Notes: generated by a model from the sequence alone, not told the origin. Shown: positions 1 to 7,717, counted from the first letter of the stretch. The stretch: DNA of 10,494 nucleotides from Bacteroidota bacterium (GCA_023453665.1 JAEXTA010000159.1:1-10494), one strand, 5' to 3'. Numbers and translations are program-made.

Positions 1-1194
1 GGGAACAGGAGTTACTGCTTCACTTGTTTTCATAATGCCATAAATTATCCATGGCTGTCTTCCTACTTCCGTTACAATCCATCCTGCTTCAACCGCAATA
101 AAACCAAGCGGTGTGCAAAGAAAAATTATTTTCAAAAAGTTTTTATTGAGCAGCAAATGTTTTTTCTTCCATTGAAAGAAAAGAAAAATAACACCTACCA
201 ATGCCAGAACTGTTCCGCATCCAACCATAACCTGGAATGCAAGATGTGTTATTAAAACCGGGGGCCAGTTCTCTTCAGGAAATTCATTTAATCCTTTTAC
301 TTCAGCATTAAAATCACCGTAAGATAGAAAACTAAGTGCGTTGGGAATTTTTATTCCGAAGGATGTTGTTCTTGTTTTTTCATCCGGTATGCCACCGATA
401 GTTAATGGCGCGCCTTTTAATGTTTCAAACTGTCCTTCCATTGCTGCTAATTTTATCGGTTGTCTTTTTGCTACATCTTTCGCACTGAAGTCTCCGCTTA
501 GTGGTTGTAAGATTGCAGCAATAGATCCAAACCATAATGCAATTGTCATCGCTTTTTTGTGAAGTACATTTTCTTTTTTCTTTAATAATAAAAATGCGTG
601 AACACCCGCGACAGCAAAAGCGGTTGCTTCGATGGCGGCAATAGTCATATGAAGAGTCTGGCTTACCCAAGCATCATTAAACATTGCGGCAAACGGATCA
701 ATGTTGTGTGCTTGCCCGTTTATCCAATCGAATCCTGCGGGAGCGTTCATCCATGCATTTGCACATACAACAAAAATTCCCGACGCAATTCCTGAAATAC
801 CGACAAGTAAACCTGAAAACCAGTGAACCCATTTATTAATTCTGTTCCATCCGTAAAGAAAAAGTCCGAGGCAGATTGCTTCAACAAAAAAAGCAGTACC
901 TTCCCAACTGAAAGGCATGCCGATAATTGCGCCTGCGTGTTCCATAAATCCGGGCCAGAGTATTCCAAGTTCAAACGAAAGTGCTGTGCCTGATACTGCG
1001 CCTATCGCAAAAAATATTGCAACTCCTTTTGACCATGCTTTGGTGAGTTTGAGGTAAACATTTTCTCCCGTTTTAATGTGAAGCCAATGTGATACGACCA
1101 TAAGCAGAGGCATTGTCATTCCAATGCATGCAAAGATGATGTGAAAGCCTAATGACAGAGCCATTGTGGAACGGGCAGCGAGGAGATCATCCAA
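1..1194 (-). CDS. cydA: Cytochrome bd-type quinol oxidase subunit I (CydA), C-terminus cut by window edge
   Basis: Subunit I of the membrane cytochrome bd oxidase, which oxidises quinol and reduces O2 to water. The open frame gives 398 residues, with the last stretch beyond the left edge. Seen: an N-terminal segment with haem-ligand His18 in SLGFHIIFACIGM; His182 in the QTLHMTIAA helix; the quinol-site motif QPIKLAAMEG with Lys248 and Glu253; and the family signature GRQPW at 378-382, followed by MKTSEAVTPVP. The Q loop is short, as in the CioA/cyanide-insensitive type, compared with the long loop of the 522-residue E. coli protein. No ATG fits the family N-terminus. TTG at 1192-1194 gives (M)DDLLAARSTMALSLG, which matches family starts, and GGAG lies a few bases upstream. 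cydB would be expected downstream, outside the window. The family call is firm; the start codon is inferred. Confidence 0.95.
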   Translation of the reverse strand, partial: MDDLLAARSTMALSLGFHIIFACIGMTMPLLMVVSHWLHIKTGENVYLKLTKAWSKGVAIFFAIGAVSGTALSFELGILWPGFMEHAGAIIGMPFSWEGTAFFVEAICLGLFLYGWNRINKWVHWFSGLLVGISGIASGIFVVCANAWMNAPAGFDWINGQAHNIDPFAAMFNDAWVSQTLHMTIAAIEATAFAVAGVHAFLLLKKKENVLHKKAMTIALWFGSIAAILQPLSGDFSAKDVAKRQPIKLAAMEGQFETLKGAPLTIGGIPDEKTRTTSFGIKIPNALSFLSYGDFNAEVKGLNEFPEENWPPVLITHLAFQVMVGCGTVLALVGVIFLFFQWKKKHLLLNKNFLKIIFLCTPLGFIAVEAGWIVTEVGRQPWIIYGIMKTSEAVTPVP

Positions 1195-1234
1195 TTTTAA
1201 CTCCAGAGAAAAAAACAATTAACAAAAAAGACTT

Positions 1235-1275
1235 ACACAGAGAACCACTGAGAAGACACAGAGAAACATAGAGAT
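1235..1275. repeat. Degenerate tandem repeat, four units of about 10 bp (consensus ACACAGAGAA)
   Basis: Four units start at 1235 (ACACAGAGAA), 1245 (CCACTGAGAA), 1256 (ACACAGAGAA) and 1266 (ACATAGAGAT), so the period is 10-11 bp. Units one and three are identical. The octamer CACAGAGA recurs in inverted orientation at 1339-1346 as TCTCTGTG. The tract has no reading frame of its own. From memory, similar CACAGAGA-type tracts occur in intergenic DNA of many environmental bacterial genomes; that comparison was not tested here. Confidence 0.7.
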
Positions 1276-1284
1276 TTAATTCAG

Positions 1285-1305
1285 ATTCCGAAACTAGTTC
1301 GGAAT
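1285..1305. repeat. Perfect 8-bp inverted repeat (ATTCCGAA / TTCGGAAT), REP-like palindrome
   Basis: ATTCCGAA at 1285-1292 pairs perfectly with TTCGGAAT at 1298-1305 across a 5-nt loop (ACTAG). The transcript could form a hairpin on either strand. No U-run follows it in the minus direction, so it does not look like an intrinsic terminator. The form, with GACA following the right arm, resembles dispersed REP-type palindromes found between genes. Confidence 0.65.
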
Positions 1306-1358
1306 GACATGTAATATACTATACAACTTCTCCATCTATCTCTGTGAAGTTTTTCAGA

Positions 1359-2486
1359 TTATTCTCGTTTTTGATAAGTGACACGATAAATTCTTCCACC
1401 GTAATCATCTGAAATAAGCATTGAACCGTCAGGCATTATTTGAACATCAACAGGTCTTCCACTTACAGCTTCACCTCTGAGCCATCCTTCAATGAAAGGT
1501 TCATAACTTACCGCTTTGTTATCTTTTATTTTCACCAGGCTTATTCTATATCCGATTTTTTCTGAGCGGTTCCATGAGCCATGTTCGGCGATAAATATCT
1601 GGTTCTTATACTCTTCCGGAAACATATTCCCTGTATAAAACCTCATTCCCAATGCTGCGACATGCGGACCAAGTTCAATAGCAGGTTTTCTATAAATACT
1701 CAGATCTTTATCCTTACTGAATTCAGGGTCGGGAACATTATTTCCATGAATAAATGGAAAACCAAAATGATAACCTGAATCCGGTGCGTTATTCAATTCA
1801 TCGGGAGGAATATCATCACCAAGCATGTCGCGACCATTATCTGTAAACCATAATTCATTTGTCTGTGGATTCCAGTCAAATCCAACAGTGTTTCTTATTC
1901 CTTCAGCAAAAAGCTGAAGATCACTTCCATCCGGATTCATTCTTAGAATTGATGAGTATCTTGTATCCTTTTGAAAGCAAACATTACAAGGTGCACCAAC
2001 AGGAACATAAAGTTTTCCATCAGAACCAAAACGAATAAACTTCCATCCGTGATGAGTATCGGTTGGAAAGCTGTCATTCACAACTGTGTAGGATGGCGAG
2101 TTTTTATATGTCGCTTCTATATTTTCAAATTTTATAACGCGATGGACTTCCGCCACGTATAGATCATTTCCGAGAACGGCAACTCCATTAGGCATATTAA
2201 GATTTTCTGCTACTACATAAATGCGGTCTGCTTTGAAATCTTGGTTGTTATCTTCAATTGCATAAACCATTCCGTTGCGTTGTCGGGTTCCGACAAACAA
2301 CACACCGTTTTCGCTAAGAGCCATAGACCTTGCGTTGGGAACTGCATCAGCATAAACATCAATTATAAATCCATCAGGTAAATCCATACCCAGATTATTG
2401 TGAACCTGTGACTGGTTTTCCGAATTACACACAATCCCCAAAAGCATCATAAAAAAAACGATCACATAGGTGAAGTTATTTTTCAT
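1359..2486 (-). CDS. Exported glucose/sorbosone dehydrogenase-family (GSDH) beta-propeller protein
   Basis: A 375-residue protein of the soluble sugar dehydrogenase family (six-bladed propeller, typically PQQ-linked), expected to act in the periplasm. Residues 1-20 form a signal peptide with hydrophobic core YVIVFFMMLLGIV. Cys20 follows, but Gly-Ile-Val before it is a poor lipobox, so lipidation is uncertain. Family marks: THHGWKF (His145, His146, where the catalytic His is expected), then DGKLYVPVGAPCNVC with Cys167 and Cys170; EGIRNTVGFDW with Arg198, a likely cofactor contact; the DNGRD turn at 216-220; EHGSWNRS at 301-308; and SGRPVDV and DDYGGRIYR near the end. The length is complete. 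The substrate cannot be read from the sequence, and no PQQ biosynthesis gene is in view. It lies 31 bp downstream of the PspC gene and probably shares its transcript. Confidence 0.88.
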   Translation of the reverse strand: MKNNFTYVIVFFMMLLGIVCNSENQSQVHNNLGMDLPDGFIIDVYADAVPNARSMALSENGVLFVGTRQRNGMVYAIEDNNQDFKADRIYVVAENLNMPNGVAVLGNDLYVAEVHRVIKFENIEATYKNSPSYTVVNDSFPTDTHHGWKFIRFGSDGKLYVPVGAPCNVCFQKDTRYSSILRMNPDGSDLQLFAEGIRNTVGFDWNPQTNELWFTDNGRDMLGDDIPPDELNNAPDSGYHFGFPFIHGNNVPDPEFSKDKDLSIYRKPAIELGPHVAALGMRFYTGNMFPEEYKNQIFIAEHGSWNRSEKIGYRISLVKIKDNKAVSYEPFIEGWLRGEAVSGRPVDVQIMPDGSMLISDDYGGRIYRVTYQKRE

Positions 2487-2517
2487 ACTTAGTCCAGACT
2501 TAATTATTAATAATATT

Positions 2518-2709
2518 TCAATAACGTTGTTCTGCGGGCGGCATCACTACCCACAGAATTATATAAACAAGTATTCCGGGGAATGCTGCGCTGATGACAG
2601 ATAGTAACACATATCCGATTCTGACAATTGTCGGATCCCATCCAAGCCATTCTGCGATACCGCCGCAGACGCCTGCTAACATTGAGTTGTTTGACCTTCT
2701 TAACGGCAT
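2518..2709 (-). CDS. Small PspC-domain membrane protein
   Basis: A 63-residue protein consisting almost only of a PspC domain. The N-terminal part LRRSNNSMLAGVCGGIAEWL is the typical PspC opening (LxRS...l.GVcgGia.yl). It is followed by WDPTIVRIGYVLLSV and a hydrophobic segment, about residues 30-56, ending at MPP. PspC proteins are inner-membrane proteins linked to envelope stress in the phage-shock response, but many short stand-alone copies have no assigned role. No pspA or pspF neighbour is visible. The ATG at 2707-2709 gives the canonical domain start, with a purine-rich AAGAAAG about 10 nt upstream. The longer overlapping frame through this region (2507-2716) lacks any family pattern. 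Confidence 0.88.
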   Translation of the reverse strand: MPLRRSNNSMLAGVCGGIAEWLGWDPTIVRIGYVLLSVISAAFPGILVYIILWVVMPPAEQRY

Positions 2710-2780
2710 AAAACAATAATCTTTCTTATGAGTAAAAATTGTTGCTCAAATATTAATGATTATTACTGAAAGAAAGTATG

Positions 2781-2800
2781 AAAAACGGTAACCGGCTTTT
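2781..2800 (-). terminator. Possible weak intrinsic terminator after the salvage operon
   Basis: Read on the minus strand, this segment is AAAAGCCGGTTACCGTTTTT, about 32 nt past the GH3 stop. The A-run and U-run could pair around a short CCGG/CCG core, and the U-run lies on the correct side for the operon. The GC part is short and imperfect, so the call is tentative. The rest of the 122-bp gap (2710-2831) shows nothing more definite; a promoter for the PspC gene may lie there. Confidence 0.25.
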
Positions 2801-2831
2801 AGAAATTTGTTGTTTGATTCTGCGGACTGGT

Positions 2832-4658
2832 TCAGAGTTTAAATGTCTTTAAACCATGACCAATCGCGAATTCAGTATAAGGAAGAGAAATAGGAAGTCT
2901 GCCGCTGATGTCAATTTTCCCGAACATAGCGTTTATCATTGCTTTCTGTGATGATGGTGTATTACCGAATGAACAAATATAAGTTTCGGCTTTATTAAAG
3001 AAGGATAACATATAAGGGCTGTCAAAGCTTACGAAAACAGTAGGCTTTTTCTGTTTTAGAATATTTTTTATAAGGTCTGAATTAGCAGTTGTAACAACAG
3101 GCACATCACTTCCGGATTTTACTTTAATGAATGATGCGATTATTACAAGATCAGCACCTTTAATGGTTTCAAGTGCTTTTCTTATTGCAGTTTTTTTCGT
3201 TTTTCTGTTGATGAAAATCTTTTTGATGTTCTTCAATTCATCGTTAAGATTATTCTGGAAGTTCAAGACAGAAGATGAGCCGGTTCCATCAGTTATAGTA
3301 ATGCAAACAGGCTTTTTGAATTTATTTTTTTGAATTGGAATAAGACTATCCTGATCTTTCACAAGAGTGATTGATTGTTCGGCAATAAGTTTTGAAAGGT
3401 TTAAGTGTTCCTTATCATTCAAAACATTTTTTGCTTCATCAATTTCCGTTTGAGTGTAATTATTCAGGTTAAGCCATTTCTTTGCTGATAAAATTCTTCT
3501 AACGCTTTCATTTATTCTTTCAAGTTTAATTTCACCTGACATAACTGCGCGGTAAACAGCATCGATCGCAACAAACTCATCGGGCGGCATAAGTAAAATA
3601 TCAGCACCGGCTTTTACAGCAAGCAGCGCCGCTTCTTCATCTGAATAATAATTGGTAATGGCATTCATATTTAACGCATCTGTAATTACAAGTCCGTCAA
3701 AAGAAAGCTCATCGCGCAGAAGATCATTTATGACTTTTGGTGAAAGACTTGAAGGAATGTTATCCGGTTCAACTGCAGGCACATTCAAGTGCCCTATCAT
3801 TATAGCCTGCACACCAGCTTTAATTGATTCAATGAACGGAACAAATTCATTTTGAAGAAGACTATTTCTATCAACATTAATTATAGGCAGATCGTGATGT
3901 GAATCAATCCTTGTATTACCGTGACCGGGAAAATGTTTTGCCGTAGAAATTATTTTTCCTTCTTTAGAACCATTTATAAATGAAGTACAGAACTGAGCAA
4001 CCATCCATTTATCTTCTGAATAAGAGCGAAGATTTATAACAGGGTTTGCATAGTTGTCATTTATATCTGCGACCGGGGCAAAGTTTAAACCAAGACCAAT
4101 GGCACGTGATTCTTCTGCAACAGCTTTTCCCATTTCATAAGCGAGCTGATAATTACCTGTTGCACCCAAAGCCATGTTATAAGGGAATTCAGTAGCGTCA
4201 ACTATTCTTGTGCCTAACCCTCTTTCAAAATCAGCGGAGAACAATAATGGAGTATCGGAAAGTCTGTTAAAATAATTAATGATATTTATCCGGCTGGAAA
4301 GATCACCCTGGAAAATTATCAGTCCGCCGACTTTTGAATCACTCACCAGTGACTTAACTTTTTGATTATCAGTTGAGCCTTCTACGATAGCAGATGAATT
4401 AACCATCGGCATTATCATCTGTGCGCAGCGTTCACGGATACTCATCTTTTCAAGAGTTTCTTCAATATCTGTTTTATCATCTTGTGTAAGTTCAAATACT
4501 GAAGGGAATTTTCTATTCAGAGTAAAGTCAGAGGAATCTGAATCATCATCAGAAAAAATAACTATAGACGAAATTATATCCGGCGGAAATAATATTATGA
4601 TGGTCATTAATATTAACCGGGGAATAAGCGTGGAAATTTTTCTGAAAGTATAAATCAT
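2832..4658 (-). CDS. Exported NagZ-type glycoside hydrolase family 3 beta-N-acetylhexosaminidase
   Basis: A 608-residue GH3 enzyme expected to release N-acetylglucosamine from GlcNAc-MurNAc muropeptides. An N-terminal hydrophobic stretch (about 11-36) followed by the acidic, Ser-rich segment SDDDSDSSD points to export or membrane anchoring; no clear cleavage site or lipobox is seen. The GH3 barrel spans about 65-395. It contains substrate-loop residues NLRSYSED, the NagZ hallmark KHFPGHGNTRIDSHHDLP at 241-258 with the Asp252/His254 acid-base dyad, and nucleophile Asp327 in LVITDALNM. A second alpha/beta GH3 C-domain fills about 425-598 and ends in SGRLPISLP. E. coli NagZ is only about 340 residues and cytosolic, so this resembles the two-domain exported Bacillus NagZ. 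It starts 10 bp after the serine hydrolase stop and is last in the operon. Confidence 0.92.
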   Translation of the reverse strand: MIYTFRKISTLIPRLILMTIIILFPPDIISSIVIFSDDDSDSSDFTLNRKFPSVFELTQDDKTDIEETLEKMSIRERCAQMIMPMVNSSAIVEGSTDNQKVKSLVSDSKVGGLIIFQGDLSSRINIINYFNRLSDTPLLFSADFERGLGTRIVDATEFPYNMALGATGNYQLAYEMGKAVAEESRAIGLGLNFAPVADINDNYANPVINLRSYSEDKWMVAQFCTSFINGSKEGKIISTAKHFPGHGNTRIDSHHDLPIINVDRNSLLQNEFVPFIESIKAGVQAIMIGHLNVPAVEPDNIPSSLSPKVINDLLRDELSFDGLVITDALNMNAITNYYSDEEAALLAVKAGADILLMPPDEFVAIDAVYRAVMSGEIKLERINESVRRILSAKKWLNLNNYTQTEIDEAKNVLNDKEHLNLSKLIAEQSITLVKDQDSLIPIQKNKFKKPVCITITDGTGSSSVLNFQNNLNDELKNIKKIFINRKTKKTAIRKALETIKGADLVIIASFIKVKSGSDVPVVTTANSDLIKNILKQKKPTVFVSFDSPYMLSFFNKAETYICSFGNTPSSQKAMINAMFGKIDISGRLPISLPYTEFAIGHGLKTFKL

Positions 4659-4668
4659 ACGGTTAAAA

Positions 4669-5847
4669 TTAATTCTGTGTAATTGTTTTGAAGATTAAAT
4701 CGTGAAGTGCCGGACGCACTTTAATAATTTTTTTATTTTCACGTGAAGGATAAACTCTATTTGTCAAAAAAACAACAATCAAATTTTGCTCAGGATCAGC
4801 CCAGATTGATGTTCCGGTAAATCCAGTATGACCGAATGAATTCTCACTAAAGTACTGCCCTGCCGATGATCCTGTTTTGCTTTTAGCATCCCAGCCAAGC
4901 AGCCGGGATTCAGATTTCGATTCATTTTTCAGAAATTCTTTTATTGTTGATGATGAAATGAACTGCGTGTTCTCTTTCATTCCTTCATTCATTAATACTT
5001 TAACAAGTTTGTACAGATCTTCGCTAGTTGAAAATAATCCTGCGTGACCTGATACACCATTCATTATAGATGCAGTTTCATCATGTACTTCACCCTGAAT
5101 TAATTTGCCGCGCCAATAGTTGTCAATTTCAGTTGGTGCAATTTCCGGTTTCAAATTTTTATCCGGGTTGAAGAAAGTATTATTCATTTTTAATGGTTCA
5201 AAAATTTCTTTTACGCAAAAATTATCCAGACTCATTCCGGTTATTTTTTCAATTATTATACCAAGAGTAATAAATCCAAGATCGGAGTATTGAGTTTTAC
5301 TTCCGGGCTTAAATTCGGGTTTTATGCTACAGATATCATGGAGAATTTCCGACTTAGTTTTTTTTTCAGGATAAAATTTCTTCCAGGCAGGTAAACCACT
5401 GTTATGTTTGAGTAAGTTACGGATTGTGATATCACCCTTACTGTTGTTACGAAATTCAGGGAGGTAGGTAATAACTTTATCATCAAGTGAAATCATTTTT
5501 TTATCAACTAATAACATGATTGCTGTGGTTGTGGCAATGACTTTAGTTAGTGAAGCAAGATCATAAATTGTTGAGGTTGAAACATCAGGGGAATTGTTTT
5601 CATAAGTAAAATGTCCAAAAGCATTTTGGTAGATGATGCTGTCCTTATTTCCAATTAACAGAACCGCACCGGGGAACGCGGAATTGGAGATACTACTTTC
5701 GATAAAACTATCAACACTTGAATAATCAATAAAACCGTTAAAGCCAAAATACTCTTGCTGATCAGGTGTGTTGTTATTACCACAGTGGACAAATACTGAA
5801 AACAGAAGTAATAGTTTTACGAAGTGTGTGGTTTTAGTTTTATTCAT
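4669..5847 (-). CDS. Exported S12-family serine hydrolase (class C beta-lactamase fold), possible muropeptide amidase
   Basis: A 392-residue serine hydrolase of the class C beta-lactamase/S12 fold. Catalytic motifs: SxxK as Ser99-Leu-Thr-Lys102; YxN-type triad as Tyr187-Ser-Asp189; and His340-Thr-Gly342 in GHTGFTGTSIWADP, replacing the KTG box. ATG at 5845-5847 is chosen because it puts the signal peptide (FVKLLLLFSVFVHC) directly at the N-terminus and overlaps the permease stop by 8 nt. An in-frame ATG at 5883 would add 12 unlikely residues. Cys22 could be lipidated, but His at -1 is atypical. The family includes esterases, DD-peptidases and, next to exported NagZ in Bacillus, the muramyl-L-alanine amidase AmiE (YbbE). 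The neighbouring GH3 gene makes that role attractive here, but it is inferred. A true beta-lactamase is less likely given Asp and His in motifs two and three. Confidence 0.9.
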   Translation of the reverse strand: MNKTKTTHFVKLLLLFSVFVHCGNNNTPDQQEYFGFNGFIDYSSVDSFIESSISNSAFPGAVLLIGNKDSIIYQNAFGHFTYENNSPDVSTSTIYDLASLTKVIATTTAIMLLVDKKMISLDDKVITYLPEFRNNSKGDITIRNLLKHNSGLPAWKKFYPEKKTKSEILHDICSIKPEFKPGSKTQYSDLGFITLGIIIEKITGMSLDNFCVKEIFEPLKMNNTFFNPDKNLKPEIAPTEIDNYWRGKLIQGEVHDETASIMNGVSGHAGLFSTSEDLYKLVKVLMNEGMKENTQFISSSTIKEFLKNESKSESRLLGWDAKSKTGSSAGQYFSENSFGHTGFTGTSIWADPEQNLIVVFLTNRVYPSRENKKIIKVRPALHDLIFKTITQN

Positions 5848-7717
5848 TTGTTGATTTTGATTTCTTCCCAAACTCAGGATCAACTTTAATGAATAACGCC
5901 ATCACAAAACAGGGAATAGTTGATATACACACCCAGACGAAAAAACTTTTATAGCCAATCAATTCCTGCAGCCATCCGCTGAACATTCCGGGCAGCATCA
6001 TTCCGAGCGCCATTATTCCTGTAGCAATTGCATAGTGAGAAGTTTTATGTTCACCATCCGAGATGTAAATAAGAAAGAGTAAGAACGCAGTAAAGCCAAA
6101 TCCATATCCAAATTGTTCAACAGCAACGCAGACATTTATTAATATAAAATCAACGGGTTGAGTGAATGATAAAAAAACATATACCAGGTCAGGGACATTG
6201 ATAGCAGCTATCATCCACCATATCCAGTATTTTAATCCATTTCGTGATGCTACAATTCCGCCTAGAATTCCGCCGGCAGCTAATGCAATTACGCCAACGG
6301 TTCCATATACAAACCCAACCTGTCCGGTGGTGAGATTCAATCCGCCTTTTGAAAAATTATCCAATAAAAAAGGTGCTGCTAATTTTACAAGTTGTGCTTC
6401 GGCAAAACGGTATAAAAGAATAAACCCAATCGCTGCAATCACGTTTTTCTTTTTGAAAAAGATTATGAATGTTGAAGCAAAGTTTTTCAATAGTTGAGAT
6501 CTCTTCGTTAAAGTTCGTCTGTAATCTTCGACAGGGTATGGAAGTATAAACTTGTGATAAATAAAAAAAACGATGAACATAACACCAAGTAAATAAAAAG
6601 TTATTGACCAGGCTGAAGTTATATTTCCTGTTTGAACAGTAAACTCAGCCTCTGAAGCCTCGCTAAGTTTGTTGTCTAATTGTATCAAAAGAGCAAGAGG
6701 TTTATCAAAATTGTTATTGTTAAAAGAAAATCTTCCGCCGCTTATTAACGCAATACTTTTATCACCGGATGTTTGATCGACGTGCACAATTATCTCACCT
6801 GGTGTATTATCGTAGTCCGAAATCCCAACCCAAACTAAAGCAATATTACCCGTCGAATCGGATTGTTCGTCAGTAAATTTATTTTCGCCGAAATTAGTCT
6901 TTAGAAATATTTCGAGAGGAATGATGAAATGTTTTCTGAACCAGGAGGGTTCTGCTTCTAAATTTGTTCCTGCATCTGTAGTTGCAACCGGTTTGTCAAT
7001 GAAATTATTTTCTTCATTCCAATTTTTAGCAAACGCAATCAATGAATCTGCATAAGACGATGGAACATTTTTATAACTTAATTTTAATTCTGATACTGAG
7101 CTGAGTATCCGAAAATCTTTTAACGTGGAATCTCTCTTTGCAATGAATGATTCTGCGTCAGTAAATTGAACAACACTTATTGAGTCGGCATTAACTGTTA
7201 TTGTTGTTTTGAATCCCGAATTACTTTCAAGATAACCTGCAAAGATTATAAGAATGCCCTGACCGAATATCATTGCGAACCTGTAAAACAAACTTCTTAT
7301 TCCAACAAAAAATGCCTGCTGATGTTTTGATAGACCAAGCATATAAAATCCATCAGCCGCGATGTCATGAGTTGCAGAACTAAATGCAACTAACCAGAAA
7401 AATATTAATGTGTATTTAAAGAAATCCGGGGCAGGAATACTTAAACCAATAGCGCCGAAAGAAACTCCGATTACTAACTGCATAATAATCGTCCAGAATC
7501 TTTTCGTAGAAAGATTATCAACAATTGGGCTCCACAATGGTTTAATAATCCATGGCAGGTATAACCAGCTTGTATATAATGCAATATCGGTGTTTGAAAT
7601 ACCAAGCCGCTTATACATTATAACTGAGATAGTCATAACTGCTACATAAGGCAGTCCTTCAGTAAAATATAATGACGGTATCCATTTCCAGGCATTCCGG
7701 TTTTCGGATTTATTCAT
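5840..7717 (-). CDS. AmpG-like MFS permease with a large periplasmic insertion
   Basis: A 625-residue major facilitator protein, best matched to AmpG-type muropeptide permeases. Helices TM1-5 lie at about 11-164, with SLYFTEGLPY at the start and the AmpG-like SATHDIAADGFYML in TM4. An insertion of about 205 residues (about 164-369), rich in Ser, Asp, Asn and alternating beta-type sequence, separates TM5 from TM6. With N-in topology this loop lies in the periplasm. The remaining helices run from about 370 to 610, including EQFGYGFGFTAFLLFLIYIS, which corresponds to the AmpG segment near TM10. E. coli AmpG is 491 residues and lacks this insertion. The ATG at 7715-7717 overlaps the kinase stop by one base (TGATG); GTG one codon upstream is the alternative. 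Muropeptide or amino-sugar import is inferred from family and neighbours; the exact substrate is open. Confidence 0.85.
   Translation of the reverse strand: MNKSENRNAWKWIPSLYFTEGLPYVAVMTISVIMYKRLGISNTDIALYTSWLYLPWIIKPLWSPIVDNLSTKRFWTIIMQLVIGVSFGAIGLSIPAPDFFKYTLIFFWLVAFSSATHDIAADGFYMLGLSKHQQAFFVGIRSLFYRFAMIFGQGILIIFAGYLESNSGFKTTITVNADSISVVQFTDAESFIAKRDSTLKDFRILSSVSELKLSYKNVPSSYADSLIAFAKNWNEENNFIDKPVATTDAGTNLEAEPSWFRKHFIIPLEIFLKTNFGENKFTDEQSDSTGNIALVWVGISDYDNTPGEIIVHVDQTSGDKSIALISGGRFSFNNNNFDKPLALLIQLDNKLSEASEAEFTVQTGNITSAWSITFYLLGVMFIVFFIYHKFILPYPVEDYRRTLTKRSQLLKNFASTFIIFFKKKNVIAAIGFILLYRFAEAQLVKLAAPFLLDNFSKGGLNLTTGQVGFVYGTVGVIALAAGGILGGIVASRNGLKYWIWWMIAAINVPDLVYVFLSFTQPVDFILINVCVAVEQFGYGFGFTAFLLFLIYISDGEHKTSHYAIATGIMALGMMLPGMFSGWLQELIGYKSFFVWVCISTIPCFVMALFIKVDPEFGKKSKSTNE

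Larger units (their letters stand above)
1195..1358. other. Intergenic region between the dehydrogenase gene and cydA
   Basis: No gene is visible in these 164 bp. They separate the stop of the GSDH-family gene from the cydA start, both on the minus strand, and should hold any cydA promoter and leader. The contents are a GGAG-type ribosome site next to the TTG start, a tract of degenerate 10-bp direct repeats, a perfect 8-bp inverted repeat, and an inverted copy of the repeat word near the dehydrogenase stop. I could not identify a convincing promoter. Confidence 0.7.

Noticed and set aside
425..670. Open frames of 65-81 codons on both strands inside 341-974
   Set aside because: They lie within the cydA reading frame, which shows continuous family homology; their products have no recognisable pattern.
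1325..1351. AACTTC...GAAGTT stem followed by a T-run, a possible terminator
   Set aside because: The T-run is on the plus strand, but the flanking genes are on the minus strand; the stem is only 6 bp with a 15-nt loop.
4669..5847. Antibiotic-resistance beta-lactamase (AmpC)
   Set aside because: The SxxK motif is present, but the second and third motifs are Tyr-Ser-Asp and His-Thr-Gly and the neighbours are cell-wall salvage genes. This fits the broad S12 hydrolase family better than a dedicated lactamase.
5845..5883. Upstream ATG at 5883 as the start of the serine hydrolase
   Set aside because: It would add 12 polar residues before the signal peptide and lengthen the overlap with the permease gene to 44 bp; the ATG at 5847 gives a normal export signal.
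6162..6497. A 111-codon plus-strand open frame
   Set aside because: It lies antisense to the C-terminal helices of the MFS permease and has no ribosome site or family motif; it is a shadow of the permease codons.
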